A stretch of DNA of 64,000 nt from Falsiroseomonas sp051860665 (lineage in GTDB: Bacteria > Pseudomonadota > Alphaproteobacteria > Acetobacterales > Acetobacteraceae): positions 62,001 through 126,000 of the forward strand of contig NZ_JBHYDM010000002.1 in NCBI RefSeq assembly GCF_051860665.1. Direction: 5' to 3'. A program made the position numbers and the translations under genes. Shown piece by piece: positions 57,206 to 64,000 of the stretch. Each line of letters opens with the position of its first letter. The stretch's first letter is position 1. The notes beneath the pieces are model-generated. The model saw nothing but the letters and a program-made list of their open reading frames with translations, ran no database searches and was not told where the DNA came from.

Positions 57206-58020
57206 CGCCGCTCCAGGCCTTCTTCACCGGCGATTTTTCGACATGGCGCGCCAGCGCCCATCCGGCGCCGCCGCTCTGGCTTTTCGTGCATGTGCCGAAG
57301 ACCGCCGGCTCCTCGCTCGCGGCGGAGATCGCGACGGATGTGGCGCCCTATCGCAGCCTGCATATCGACCATCTCGATCGCAGCCGCCCGGCGCTCGCGC
57401 GCTACGACACCGTGGTGGAACAGGCGCTGGAGGCCTTCGCGAAAACGCCCTTCCGCTTCGCCTCCGGCCATGTGCAGCAGCGCCAGGTGGCGCGGCTGAT
57501 GCAGGGCGTGCCGGGCACGCGGCTCTTCACCATGCTGCGGGACCCCGCGGCCCGGCTGGTCTCGGATTATCTCTACCAGCGGTCCCCGATGCATCCGCTG
57601 GCCGAGGAGGTGCGCCGCCGCATCCCGGATTTCGACGCCTTCCTGGACCTGCCCGGCCAGCGCAATCGCGCCGCCCGCCACCTGGTGCCCAGGCCGATCC
57701 TGGATGCCGGGGACGCCGCCGCGGCCATCGCGCATATCGAGGCGCACTACGCCTTCCTTGGCCTGCAGGAGAGCTATGCGCTGGCTTTCCGGGCACTCAC
57801 GGCGCTGCTGGCCGCGCCCCGCGCGCCGGCCGCGCGGCTGCGCGTGAATGCGGCGGCCGCGGCGGAGCGGGCGGAAATCGCCGCACGCCTCGCCGACCCC
57901 GTGCTGGCCGCGCGCATCGCCGAGGCGAATGGCCTCGACCTCGCCATCTATCGCTATTTCGGCGCGCGCTGGGACTCCGTCACGCGCCGGCTGGAAGCCT
58001 GGCTAGCCGACCTCGGCTGA
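57202..58020 (+). CDS. Sulfotransferase family 2 protein (second of a pair)
   Basis: A 272-aa paralogue of the gene just upstream. FVHVPKTAGSSLAA (28-41) and MLRDPAARLVSDY (111-123) are both present, with YQRSPMHPL next, and FRFASGHVQ is shared with the first copy. Residues after about 180 differ more, suggesting another acceptor. Overlap of 4 bp (ATGA) with the upstream gene. The two probably arose by duplication and then specialised. It ends 14 bp before a convergent gene. Confidence 0.85.
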   Translation: MTPLQAFFTGDFSTWRASAHPAPPLWLFVHVPKTAGSSLAAEIATDVAPYRSLHIDHLDRSRPALARYDTVVEQALEAFAKTPFRFASGHVQQRQVARLMQGVPGTRLFTMLRDPAARLVSDYLYQRSPMHPLAEEVRRRIPDFDAFLDLPGQRNRAARHLVPRPILDAGDAAAAIAHIEAHYAFLGLQESYALAFRALTALLAAPRAPAARLRVNAAAAAERAEIAARLADPVLAARIAEANGLDLAIYRYFGARWDSVTRRLEAWLADLG

Positions 58021-58034
58021 GGTCGGCGAAGGCG

Positions 58035-60035
58035 TCAGCCGGGGCCGACCATGCCGGCGCGCGGGGCGCCGGGGCGGCTGGCCTCCACGGCGCTGGCCAG
58101 GGCTCGGCCGCGCTCGCCCCAGCCCTCCTGCTCCTCCGCCGGCAGCCCGGCCAGGCGCGCGGCGCGGCGCACCAGGGCGGGCAGCACCTCCAGCAGCGCC
58201 GCCATCATGGCCCGGTCCTGCGGCGAGGTGAGCTGGGCCATCGCCTCCGCCGTGCCCTCCGTCTCCAGCCGGAAATAGGGGCCGAACTGGTCGCTGCCGC
58301 CCTTCGGCCAGGTCTCGAACATATTCGGCCAGCCCTTGATGCGGCGGAATTCCAGACCGACGGTGCCGCGCCGCTCGAAGAGCTTCAGCCGCACCTCCCG
58401 CCAGACGCCGGCCGCCGAGACCAGTCCGGTCAGGCCGAGATCGACATGGCGGTAGGTGCCATCGGCATTGGCCGTGTGCTGGTGCAGCTTGATGTCCTGG
58501 AAATCCGCCCCGCCCGGCGGCATGTCGCCGGCCAGCACCGGCATCGGCGCGGCCAGGGTCATCGGCGTGGTGGCCGGCGCCGGCGGCGGCAGCGGGCCGC
58601 CGGCCTCGCCACCGGCCAGCGGCGGCTGCGTGGCGGCGGCGCGTGGCGGCGGTCCAGCCAGGCCCACGGCCGGCGGCACCGGATCGGGCGAGAGCGGCGC
58701 GGGGACCGTGCCGGGCAGCGGCACCGAAAGCCGCGCGGGCTGCGATGTCGTGCCGGGCCGCCCGGCCTCCGGCAGCAGGCGCCGCGGTGCCCCGGCGGCG
58801 CCGGCCATCAGCGCCAGGGCGGAGACCTCCACCGTCAGCGCCGCCGTGCCCCGGTTGCGCAGCGCGAGGCCGAGCCGCAGCGCGCCGCCGAGGCCCGCCG
58901 GCAGCGGCAGGGCGATGCGCAGCGCCCCGGTCGCATCCGGGATCCGCCAGCCGCTGTCACGGGTGGGGCCCGATTCCGGCCCCGCGCTCAGCGCCACCTG
59001 CAGGCCCGCCGCATCGCCCAGCCGGCAGGCCAGCTCCGCCAAGGCGAGGTCGGCGGCGCCGGGCGGCAGGCTGGGCAGGCGCAGCTGCGCGGTGCTGCCG
59101 GGCTCCAGCTCCAGCAGCATCCGTGGCGCCTCACCACCCGCCGCCACCATGCGGGATTCGGCGCCCTCCACCACCGCCGCCGCCCAGGCGGCCTCCGGCA
59201 GGGGCATGGCCAGGCCGGCGGTGGGGGCGGGCAGGTCGCGCGCCGCCCAGTCGAAATGGCGCGGCAGCGCCAGGTGATGCGGCGCCGCCGTCTCCGCCCT
59301 CAGCGCCAGCGGCGCCAGGGCCCCATCGCCGGCGGCGGAGAGTTGAAGAATGTCGCTGGCGGCGACCTCGGCCGCCACCTCCAGCACCGCCTCTGCCGCG
59401 CCGGGCGGCGCCGGCTCCGGCAGGTCGAGCGCCAGCCAGCCGGGGGCGAGATCCGGCCCCGGCACCGCCCAGGCGCCCAGCACGCGCCCGCCGGCCAGCA
59501 GCCGCACCCGCAGCAGGCTGGCCGGGCCGGCATGGACGGCGGCGAGATGCAGCGACAGGGCGCAAAACCCCTCAGCCGGGCGACCCAGATGCTGGGTGAC
59601 GCGGGCGGGCGGCGGCGGCGCCAGGGGGGCGGGCGGCAGGTCGATCACCCGCTGCCGCGCAGCGGGCTGGCCGACGGCCGCGGCCTGCAGCCGCAGCCGC
59701 GCGGCCTCCGACATCGCCAGCGCCTGCATGGCCAGTTCCAGCAGGGCGGGCAGGGGGTTGTTGCCGGTCACCTGGGGCAGGCCGGGGGGCAGGCCGGCCG
59801 CCAGCTCCGCCGCGCCGGCCGCATCCGCGGCCAGGATGGCCAAGGGGCGCAGGCCGGCGGGCAGCGGCTCCGCCGCACCATCCGGCGTGCCATCCTGCCG
59901 CAGCACCCCCTGCACCGGGCGCAGCACCGCCATGGGCAGCCGCTCCAGCCCCAGCATGCCGGGCGGGGCGACCACGGCGGGCTGGCCGGCGGCCAGGGCG
60001 GCGCGCTCGGCCGCGCCGATCAGGAATGCGGTCAT
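58035..60035 (-). CDS. 666-aa protein of unknown function, possible DUF6212-type
   Basis: A 666-aa soluble protein with three parts: a helical N-terminus (1-130), a long low-complexity Ala/Pro/Leu-rich beta-sandwich region (about 170-500), and a well-structured C-terminus (about 515-666) with FQDIKLHQHTANADGTYRH, then FERRGTVGLEFRRIKGWPNMF and FGPYFRLETEG. I associate this C-terminus with Acetobacteraceae DUF6212-type proteins, but I am not certain of the name. The ATG overlaps the glycosyltransferase stop by 4 bp. It may present or recognise a glycan, by context only. Confidence 0.6.
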   Translation of the reverse strand: MTAFLIGAAERAALAAGQPAVVAPPGMLGLERLPMAVLRPVQGVLRQDGTPDGAAEPLPAGLRPLAILAADAAGAAELAAGLPPGLPQVTGNNPLPALLELAMQALAMSEAARLRLQAAAVGQPAARQRVIDLPPAPLAPPPPARVTQHLGRPAEGFCALSLHLAAVHAGPASLLRVRLLAGGRVLGAWAVPGPDLAPGWLALDLPEPAPPGAAEAVLEVAAEVAASDILQLSAAGDGALAPLALRAETAAPHHLALPRHFDWAARDLPAPTAGLAMPLPEAAWAAAVVEGAESRMVAAGGEAPRMLLELEPGSTAQLRLPSLPPGAADLALAELACRLGDAAGLQVALSAGPESGPTRDSGWRIPDATGALRIALPLPAGLGGALRLGLALRNRGTAALTVEVSALALMAGAAGAPRRLLPEAGRPGTTSQPARLSVPLPGTVPAPLSPDPVPPAVGLAGPPPRAAATQPPLAGGEAGGPLPPPAPATTPMTLAAPMPVLAGDMPPGGADFQDIKLHQHTANADGTYRHVDLGLTGLVSAAGVWREVRLKLFERRGTVGLEFRRIKGWPNMFETWPKGGSDQFGPYFRLETEGTAEAMAQLTSPQDRAMMAALLEVLPALVRRAARLAGLPAEEQEGWGERGRALASAVEASRPGAPRAGMVGPG

Positions 60036-61204
60036 GCGGGCGTCTCCGGATTGCGGGCCATCGGCCGGCGTGCCGCGGCGGCGCGCAGCAGGCCGAGCCA
60101 TTCGGGCAGGATGCGGTCCCAGGACCGGCGCGCCGCCTCGGCCCGGGCGCGCCCGGCCAGGGCGGCGGCGCCTTCCGGGTCCGCCAGCAGGTCGCGCAGG
60201 GCCGCGGCAAAGGGCGCGGCCTCCGGCCTCGGCACCAGCCGGGCGAGGTCGGGCGCCGCGGGGCCGAGACCCTCCAGCGCGGAGGCCGTTGCCACAACGG
60301 GGCAGCCGGCGGCCGCCGCCTCCAGGAAGACCAGCGGCATCCCCTCCAGCACCGAGGGCAGCACCAGCGCATCGGCGGCCAGGTACCAGGCTTCCGGATC
60401 GGCCAGCTGGCCGAGCAGCCGCAGCCGCCCCTCCGCATCCGCCGCCGCCTGGCGGTCCAGCAGGGGGCGCAGCGGACCGCTGCCGGCGCAGGCCAGCGTC
60501 ATCCCGGCGGAGGTCGCGATCTCCGGCAGCAGATGCGCGCCCTTGGCCTTTTCCAGCCGGCCGACGAAGAGGATCAGCGGCGCATCCGCATGCAGGCCGA
60601 GTGCGGCACGCAGCGCAGCGCGGGCCAGGGCGCGATCCGCCCGCGGTGGTGGCGGGGCGGGGTTGTCGATCTGTGCGCAGGCCAGCGGCGGCAGGCCGAA
60701 GAAGCCCTCGGCCCGGCGCGCGCCGGCGGCGGAGACGGCGCACCAGGCCATCTCCCGGACCGCCAGTCCCTCCAGCGCCTCCGCCAGCCCGGCCGGCGGC
60801 GCCTCCGGCACCAGGTGCAGCACCGCCAGCCGCGGCAGGCCAGGGGCGGCGCGCAGCAGGCCGAGGCCGGCATTGGGCCAGGGCAGGGGGATCAGCAGGA
60901 TATCGGGGGCGAGGCGCGCGATCAGCGCGGCGGCGGCGGCCTTCTGGCCGGCGATCTCCTCCGGCGTCGGCACCCGGCCGCCCCAGCCGATCGGCGCCGG
61001 GTGCAGCGCCGGCGCGGGGCCGGGGGGCAGCGCGGCGGCCAGTTCGGGCAGCAGCGCGGCCTCGGCGGCCAGGCTCACGCGCAGGCCCGGCTGCGCCGCC
61101 AGCCGCGCGGCCAGTTGCAGCGTATGGCCCTCGGTGCCGCCAAGGCGGGTGGAGGGCAGCAGGATGAGGAGATGGGCGAGGCGCCCGGCCGGCGGCGGGG
61201 TCAT
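60032..61204 (-). CDS. GT4-type glycosyltransferase
   Basis: A 390-aa GT-B enzyme. N-terminal LILLPSTRLGGTEGHTLQLA (GGxE-like loop), donor domain with ILFVGRLEKAKGAHLLPEI and LPSVLEGMPLVFLEAAAAGCPVV (E-x7-E). Sequence is unusually Ala-rich. It overlaps the downstream 666-aa gene by 4 bp and lies 133 bp downstream of the fused glycosyltransferase gene; all three run on the minus strand and probably form one operon. Confidence 0.85.
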   Translation of the reverse strand: MTPPPAGRLAHLLILLPSTRLGGTEGHTLQLAARLAAQPGLRVSLAAEAALLPELAAALPPGPAPALHPAPIGWGGRVPTPEEIAGQKAAAAALIARLAPDILLIPLPWPNAGLGLLRAAPGLPRLAVLHLVPEAPPAGLAEALEGLAVREMAWCAVSAAGARRAEGFFGLPPLACAQIDNPAPPPPRADRALARAALRAALGLHADAPLILFVGRLEKAKGAHLLPEIATSAGMTLACAGSGPLRPLLDRQAAADAEGRLRLLGQLADPEAWYLAADALVLPSVLEGMPLVFLEAAAAGCPVVATASALEGLGPAAPDLARLVPRPEAAPFAAALRDLLADPEGAAALAGRARAEAARRSWDRILPEWLGLLRAAAARRPMARNPETPA

Positions 61205-61298
61205 CCGGCCAGCCTCAGCGGCGCCTGTGGGCTGCGGCCCATCTGAGTTCCCGACCCTGTTGCCAATCTTGCCTGTCCCTTAGCGCAGCCCCGGCGTT

Positions 61299-61354
61299 GG
61301 CGCCAAGTCAGGCGCCTGCGGCGCCGGGGGCGCCAAGTCAGGCGCCTGCGGCGC
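61299..61354. repeat. 30-bp tandem duplication at the 3' end of a glycosyltransferase gene
   Basis: The 26-bp core (GGCGCCAAGTCAGGCGCCTG...) at 61299-61324 repeats at 61329-61354 with a 30-bp period and one difference in the spacer. The stop codon of the 777-aa gene (61338-61340) lies in the second copy; the first copy carries the same TCA triplet. GGCGCC palindromes are inside each unit. Confidence 0.85.
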
Positions 61355-63671
61355 GGGGGCGGGCCGCCGGGCGGGGAATGCCGCGCGCCAGGCCCGCCAG
61401 GCTGCGCATGGCCGGCGCCAGCGCCGCCGGGCCGAAATGGCGCCGGCCGAAGGCCTGCGCCGCATCGCCCATGCGCGCCCGCGCCGTGGGGTCCAGCACC
61501 AGTTCCGCCAGGGCGGCGACGAAGCCGGCGCGGTCCTCGGCCAGGGCATAGGCGGTGCCGGCGCCGCCGCTGAGGCCGTAGAGCGCCTCCGCCGTCAGCA
61601 CGCTCGGCAGGCCGTGGCAGAGATACTCCACCGTCTTGATCTTCAGCCCGCCGCCGTAGAAGACCGGGTTCACGCCGATATCGAGCCTCGCCAGGAATTC
61701 CTCCGGCCGCTCGACCATCCCATGCGCCACCACGCCCGCGCGGCCCGGCGGCACGGCGGCGGAGACTTGGCCGGCCACATGCAGCTCCGCCCCCAGCGGC
61801 GCGATGGCGGGCCAGACCTGGTCCAGCAGCCAGGCGAGGCCATCCCGGTTCATCGGGCTGTCGCCGCCCAGGAAGCCGATCCGCACAGGGCCTTCCGCAC
61901 TGCCGGCGGCGCGCGGCACCAGCGGCACCACATGCGGCGCAAGCAGCACGCGGCCGGGCAGCAGGGCTTCGAGCCAGGCGAATTCGTCCTGCTGGATGGC
62001 CAGCAGCTGGTCGAAGTCCGAGAGGATCCGCAGCTCCTCCTGCACGCTGATCTCGATGAAGTGGCGGCGGCCGAAATGGGCGAAGTTGCGCGCCCGCAGC
62101 GACATGATGTCGTGCGTGTCCAGCACCTTCAGCACCGGCTGGGCGATGGCGTGCCGCAGGTAGGACAGGCGGATATACTCCAGCACCACCGCATCCGGCG
62201 GGTTCTCCGCCAGGTGCCGGGCGAAGAGCGGCAGGGCGGCGGCGATGGTGGAGCGGCGTTCGAAAGGCGTCAGCCCCTTGGGCAGGATCGCTTCCGGCGT
62301 CGCCGGCAGCGGCCCGGTGGGGAAGAGGCGGCACCTTCCGCCCAGGATCTTCCGGGCACGGTCCTGCTCGGTCTCGGACATGGTGCCCAGGAAGAAGAGG
62401 TCGAGGTCCATCTCGGACCGCGCCGCGCGGGCGAGGGAGGCGATGCGGGCGTGGTTGCCCAGCCGCTCCTCCCAGAAGCGCAGGTCGGTCACCAGCAGGG
62501 TGCGCGGCCGCTGCATCGCCAGGCGCAGCTCCGCCGGGCTGGCCAGGTGGCGCTGTTCCGCCGCCACCCGGGCGGCATAGCCCTGCCAGAGTCGCGCCGA
62601 ATCCCGGGCCAGCCCCGGCCGCAGCGCCGGCTCCGCCACCAGGCGCTGCACCAGGGCGGCCAGCGCCGGGGCATCCGCCGCGGCCTGGAAGGGCAGCTGC
62701 GGCGCGAGCCCCGCAAAAGCCTCCGCCGTGCCGGCCACTGGTCGGCCGCGCGCCAGGGCCTCCACCGTCTTGATCTTCAGCCCGGTGCCGCCCTCATGCG
62801 GGTTCACCACCAGGTCGACCGTCGCATAGAGCTCGTCCGGATCGGCCACGGGGCCGAGCAGCGTCAGGCCCGGCTGCGGCGCGAGGTGCCCGGCGGCGCT
62901 GCCGGCGATGCGCAGCTCGGCGCCGGCCGCGGCCAGGGCCGGCAGGTCCAGCGCCGCCAGGAATCGGCCCAGCGCCCGGGTATTCATCGGGTTCGAACTG
63001 CCGAGATAGCCGATGACGAAGCGGCCATCCGGGGGGCGCGGCGCCAGGGGCGGGCGGTCTTCGGCCGGGACATGGCCCAGCGTCAGCACCGGCTTGGGGC
63101 TGTAGGCGTCGAAGGCTTCCCGCTCCTCGTCCTGGATCGCCAGCACGAGATCGGCCCGGCCGAAGCCGCGCGCCTCCTCCGCCTCCGTCGTGAAGTAGAA
63201 GGAGGGATTGAGCCCCAGCGCGCGCAACCGCTTGTCGCGGCCGCCGAACTGGTCGTGCGTGTCCAGCACCTTCAGCACCGGCGCCGGGAAGCGCAGGTGC
63301 GGCGCCGGGAAGAAGGTGAAGGCGCGGCTGAGGAAGACATATTCCACCAGCACCATGTCGAAGCCCGGCCGCCGCGCCGCGAGCCCGACCAGCGCATCCT
63401 CCAGCGCCGGCTGGATCCAGTCGTCGAGGCCGAAGCTGCCATCGGGCAGGCTCGGCTTCTCCAGGCTGCGGTCATGCGGCACCAGGATCAGCTCGTCCCA
63501 GGCACTTCGCATGGAATCAAGGTGTTCGGGCGCGACCTTCTCACGGTCTAGCAGGCAGAGCGTGATGCCATGGCCGGCTGCCTTCAGCCCGGAGAGCACG
63601 GCATGGATGCGGGCGCGGTTGCCGGCATCCTGCGGATGGCTCGGCGTGGGGGAGACGACCAGGATTCGCAT
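61338..63671 (-). CDS. Two-unit fused glycosyltransferase (tandem GT4-like domains)
   Basis: A 777-aa protein made of two homologous glycosyltransferase units, about residues 1-385 and 390-777. Each has VLKVLDTHD (131-139 and about 511-519), a following LAIQ(D/Q)(D/E)E acidic segment, GYLGSSNPMN or GFLGGDSPMN in the nucleotide-binding domain, and GLKIKTVE with the donor-binding Glu (near 294 and 674), spaced about 380 residues apart. Related single-unit enzymes are about 380-400 aa. The two halves differ enough that an old duplication is likely. No TM helix. ATG 63671 gives a normal RILVVSPTPSHPQDAGN start; no strong Shine-Dalgarno. It could transfer two sugars in succession. Confidence 0.85.
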   Translation of the reverse strand: MRILVVSPTPSHPQDAGNRARIHAVLSGLKAAGHGITLCLLDREKVAPEHLDSMRSAWDELILVPHDRSLEKPSLPDGSFGLDDWIQPALEDALVGLAARRPGFDMVLVEYVFLSRAFTFFPAPHLRFPAPVLKVLDTHDQFGGRDKRLRALGLNPSFYFTTEAEEARGFGRADLVLAIQDEEREAFDAYSPKPVLTLGHVPAEDRPPLAPRPPDGRFVIGYLGSSNPMNTRALGRFLAALDLPALAAAGAELRIAGSAAGHLAPQPGLTLLGPVADPDELYATVDLVVNPHEGGTGLKIKTVEALARGRPVAGTAEAFAGLAPQLPFQAAADAPALAALVQRLVAEPALRPGLARDSARLWQGYAARVAAEQRHLASPAELRLAMQRPRTLLVTDLRFWEERLGNHARIASLARAARSEMDLDLFFLGTMSETEQDRARKILGGRCRLFPTGPLPATPEAILPKGLTPFERRSTIAAALPLFARHLAENPPDAVVLEYIRLSYLRHAIAQPVLKVLDTHDIMSLRARNFAHFGRRHFIEISVQEELRILSDFDQLLAIQQDEFAWLEALLPGRVLLAPHVVPLVPRAAGSAEGPVRIGFLGGDSPMNRDGLAWLLDQVWPAIAPLGAELHVAGQVSAAVPPGRAGVVAHGMVERPEEFLARLDIGVNPVFYGGGLKIKTVEYLCHGLPSVLTAEALYGLSGGAGTAYALAEDRAGFVAALAELVLDPTARARMGDAAQAFGRRHFGPAALAPAMRSLAGLARGIPRPAARPRAAGA

Positions 63672-63759
63672 GGGGCTCGGGCTGTCCGGAAGGCAGGCGG
63701 CCAGGATAGGGGAGGGGCCGCGCGCGGCAAGCACCTGCCCGGCAAAGGGTCTGCCGGGG

Positions 63760-63788
63760 TTGCAGCAGCGTCCCCGCTGGGGCATACC
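63760..63788 (+). promoter_or_regulatory. Candidate sigma70 promoter for rpsB
   Basis: TTGCAG (63760-63765), 17-bp spacer, CATACC (63783-63788). Both boxes are partial matches. A leader of about 155 nt would follow, which is usual for ribosomal protein operons that regulate themselves. Confidence 0.35.
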
Positions 63789-63841
63789 GCGCCCGCCGGC
63801 CCTGGGCAGATGCAGGGGGGCGGCAAATTCGCACGCGCTGC

Positions 63842-63868
63842 ACCTTCCGGGGGGTCTCCCCCGAAGGT
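63842..63868 (+). promoter_or_regulatory. Stable hairpin in the presumed rpsB leader
   Basis: ACCTTC/GAAGGT outer stem with GGGGG/CCCCC inner stem (63842-63868), one bulged C and a 4-nt loop; 11 base pairs. It lies 85 bp before the rpsB ATG with no T-tail, so an autoregulatory leader structure is more likely than a terminator. Confidence 0.4.
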
Positions 63869-63952
63869 CCGGTCCCCTCCCTTCGGTCTGACGGGCGGGG
63901 GCGGCAGCGCGGAGGCTCAACCGGACCACTGGAAGAAGAAAGGATTTCGCCG

Positions 63953-64000
63953 ATGGCGATGCCCGACGTCACCCTGCGCGGCCTGCTCGAGGCCGGCGTT
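63953..64000 (+). CDS. rpsB: 30S ribosomal protein S2, first 16 codons
   Basis: The window ends inside this gene. The visible sequence MAMPDVTLRGLLEAGV matches the start of alphaproteobacterial S2, which continues with HFGHQ just outside the window. AAAGGA lies 9-14 bp upstream. S2 is expected to be followed by tsf and pyrH. Divergent from the fused glycosyltransferase gene over 281 bp. Confidence 0.85.
   Translation, partial: MAMPDVTLRGLLEAGV

Noticed and set aside
57132..61283. A plus-strand open frame of more than 1300 codons across the second sulfotransferase, the 666-aa gene and a glycosyltransferase
   Set aside because: Low-complexity Arg/Ala/Gly sequence opposite or out of frame with genes that have clear motifs and overlapping starts and stops.
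37912..64000. Prophage or integrative element carrying the glycan genes
   Set aside because: No integrase, transposase, phage structural gene, direct-repeat att pair or tRNA at the borders was seen.

Overview
The window is about 64 kb of GC-rich chromosomal DNA from an alphaproteobacterium, most likely an Acetobacteraceae member of the Roseomonas type. This is inferred from the conserved order tig-clpP-clpX-lon-hupB, a complete nuoA-N operon followed by birA-coaX-rnj-DUF1467-proS-lolC-lolD-dnaE, a short ProRS, a CysN/CysC fusion and the codon bias. No database search was possible.

1-4.5 kb: signalling. The 3' part of a PAS/HWE sensor kinase faces a tightly overlapping minus-strand set: a CHASE3 histidine kinase, a stand-alone receiver, and a receiver-HisKA_2 hybrid. 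None of them has a DNA-binding output. 4.7-8.3 kb: a transketolase/AceE-like thiamine enzyme, an overlapping methyltransferase gene and tRNA-Leu(TAG). 8.4-15.4 kb: the protein quality-control block (trigger factor, ClpP, ClpX, Lon) and HU, with clear terminators after lon and hupB. 15.4-16.1 kb: tRNA-Val(TAC) and tRNA-Asp(GTC), separated by about 530 bp of 102-103 bp tandem repeats. 16.4-30.6 kb: all fourteen complex I genes in the canonical order without insertions. 30.6-37.9 kb: biotin ligase, type III pantothenate kinase, RNase J, a small membrane protein, a hairpin-rich intergenic region that may be a small RNA, ProRS and the LolCD lipoprotein exporter. 40.0-43.5 kb: DNA polymerase III alpha subunit. 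The last bases are the start of rpsB.

Around dnaE the housekeeping frame is broken by accessory genes: three genes between lolD and dnaE (37.9-39.9 kb), and about 20 kb between dnaE and rpsB (43.5-63.7 kb). The larger block holds several glycosyltransferases, including one protein made of two fused glycosyltransferase units, two divergent polysaccharide pyruvyl transferases, a core-2/I-branching-type glycosyltransferase, CysQ, CysNC, two sulfotransferases, a haloacetate-dehalogenase-like hydrolase and three proteins of unknown function. Taken together, CysNC could make PAPS, the two sulfotransferases could use it, CysQ could remove the PAP by-product, and the glycosyl- and pyruvyl-transferases could build the acceptor. 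This would give a sulfated and possibly pyruvylated surface glycan. That pathway is an inference and is the most interesting content of the window.

No CRISPR array, phage, transposase or integrase was found.
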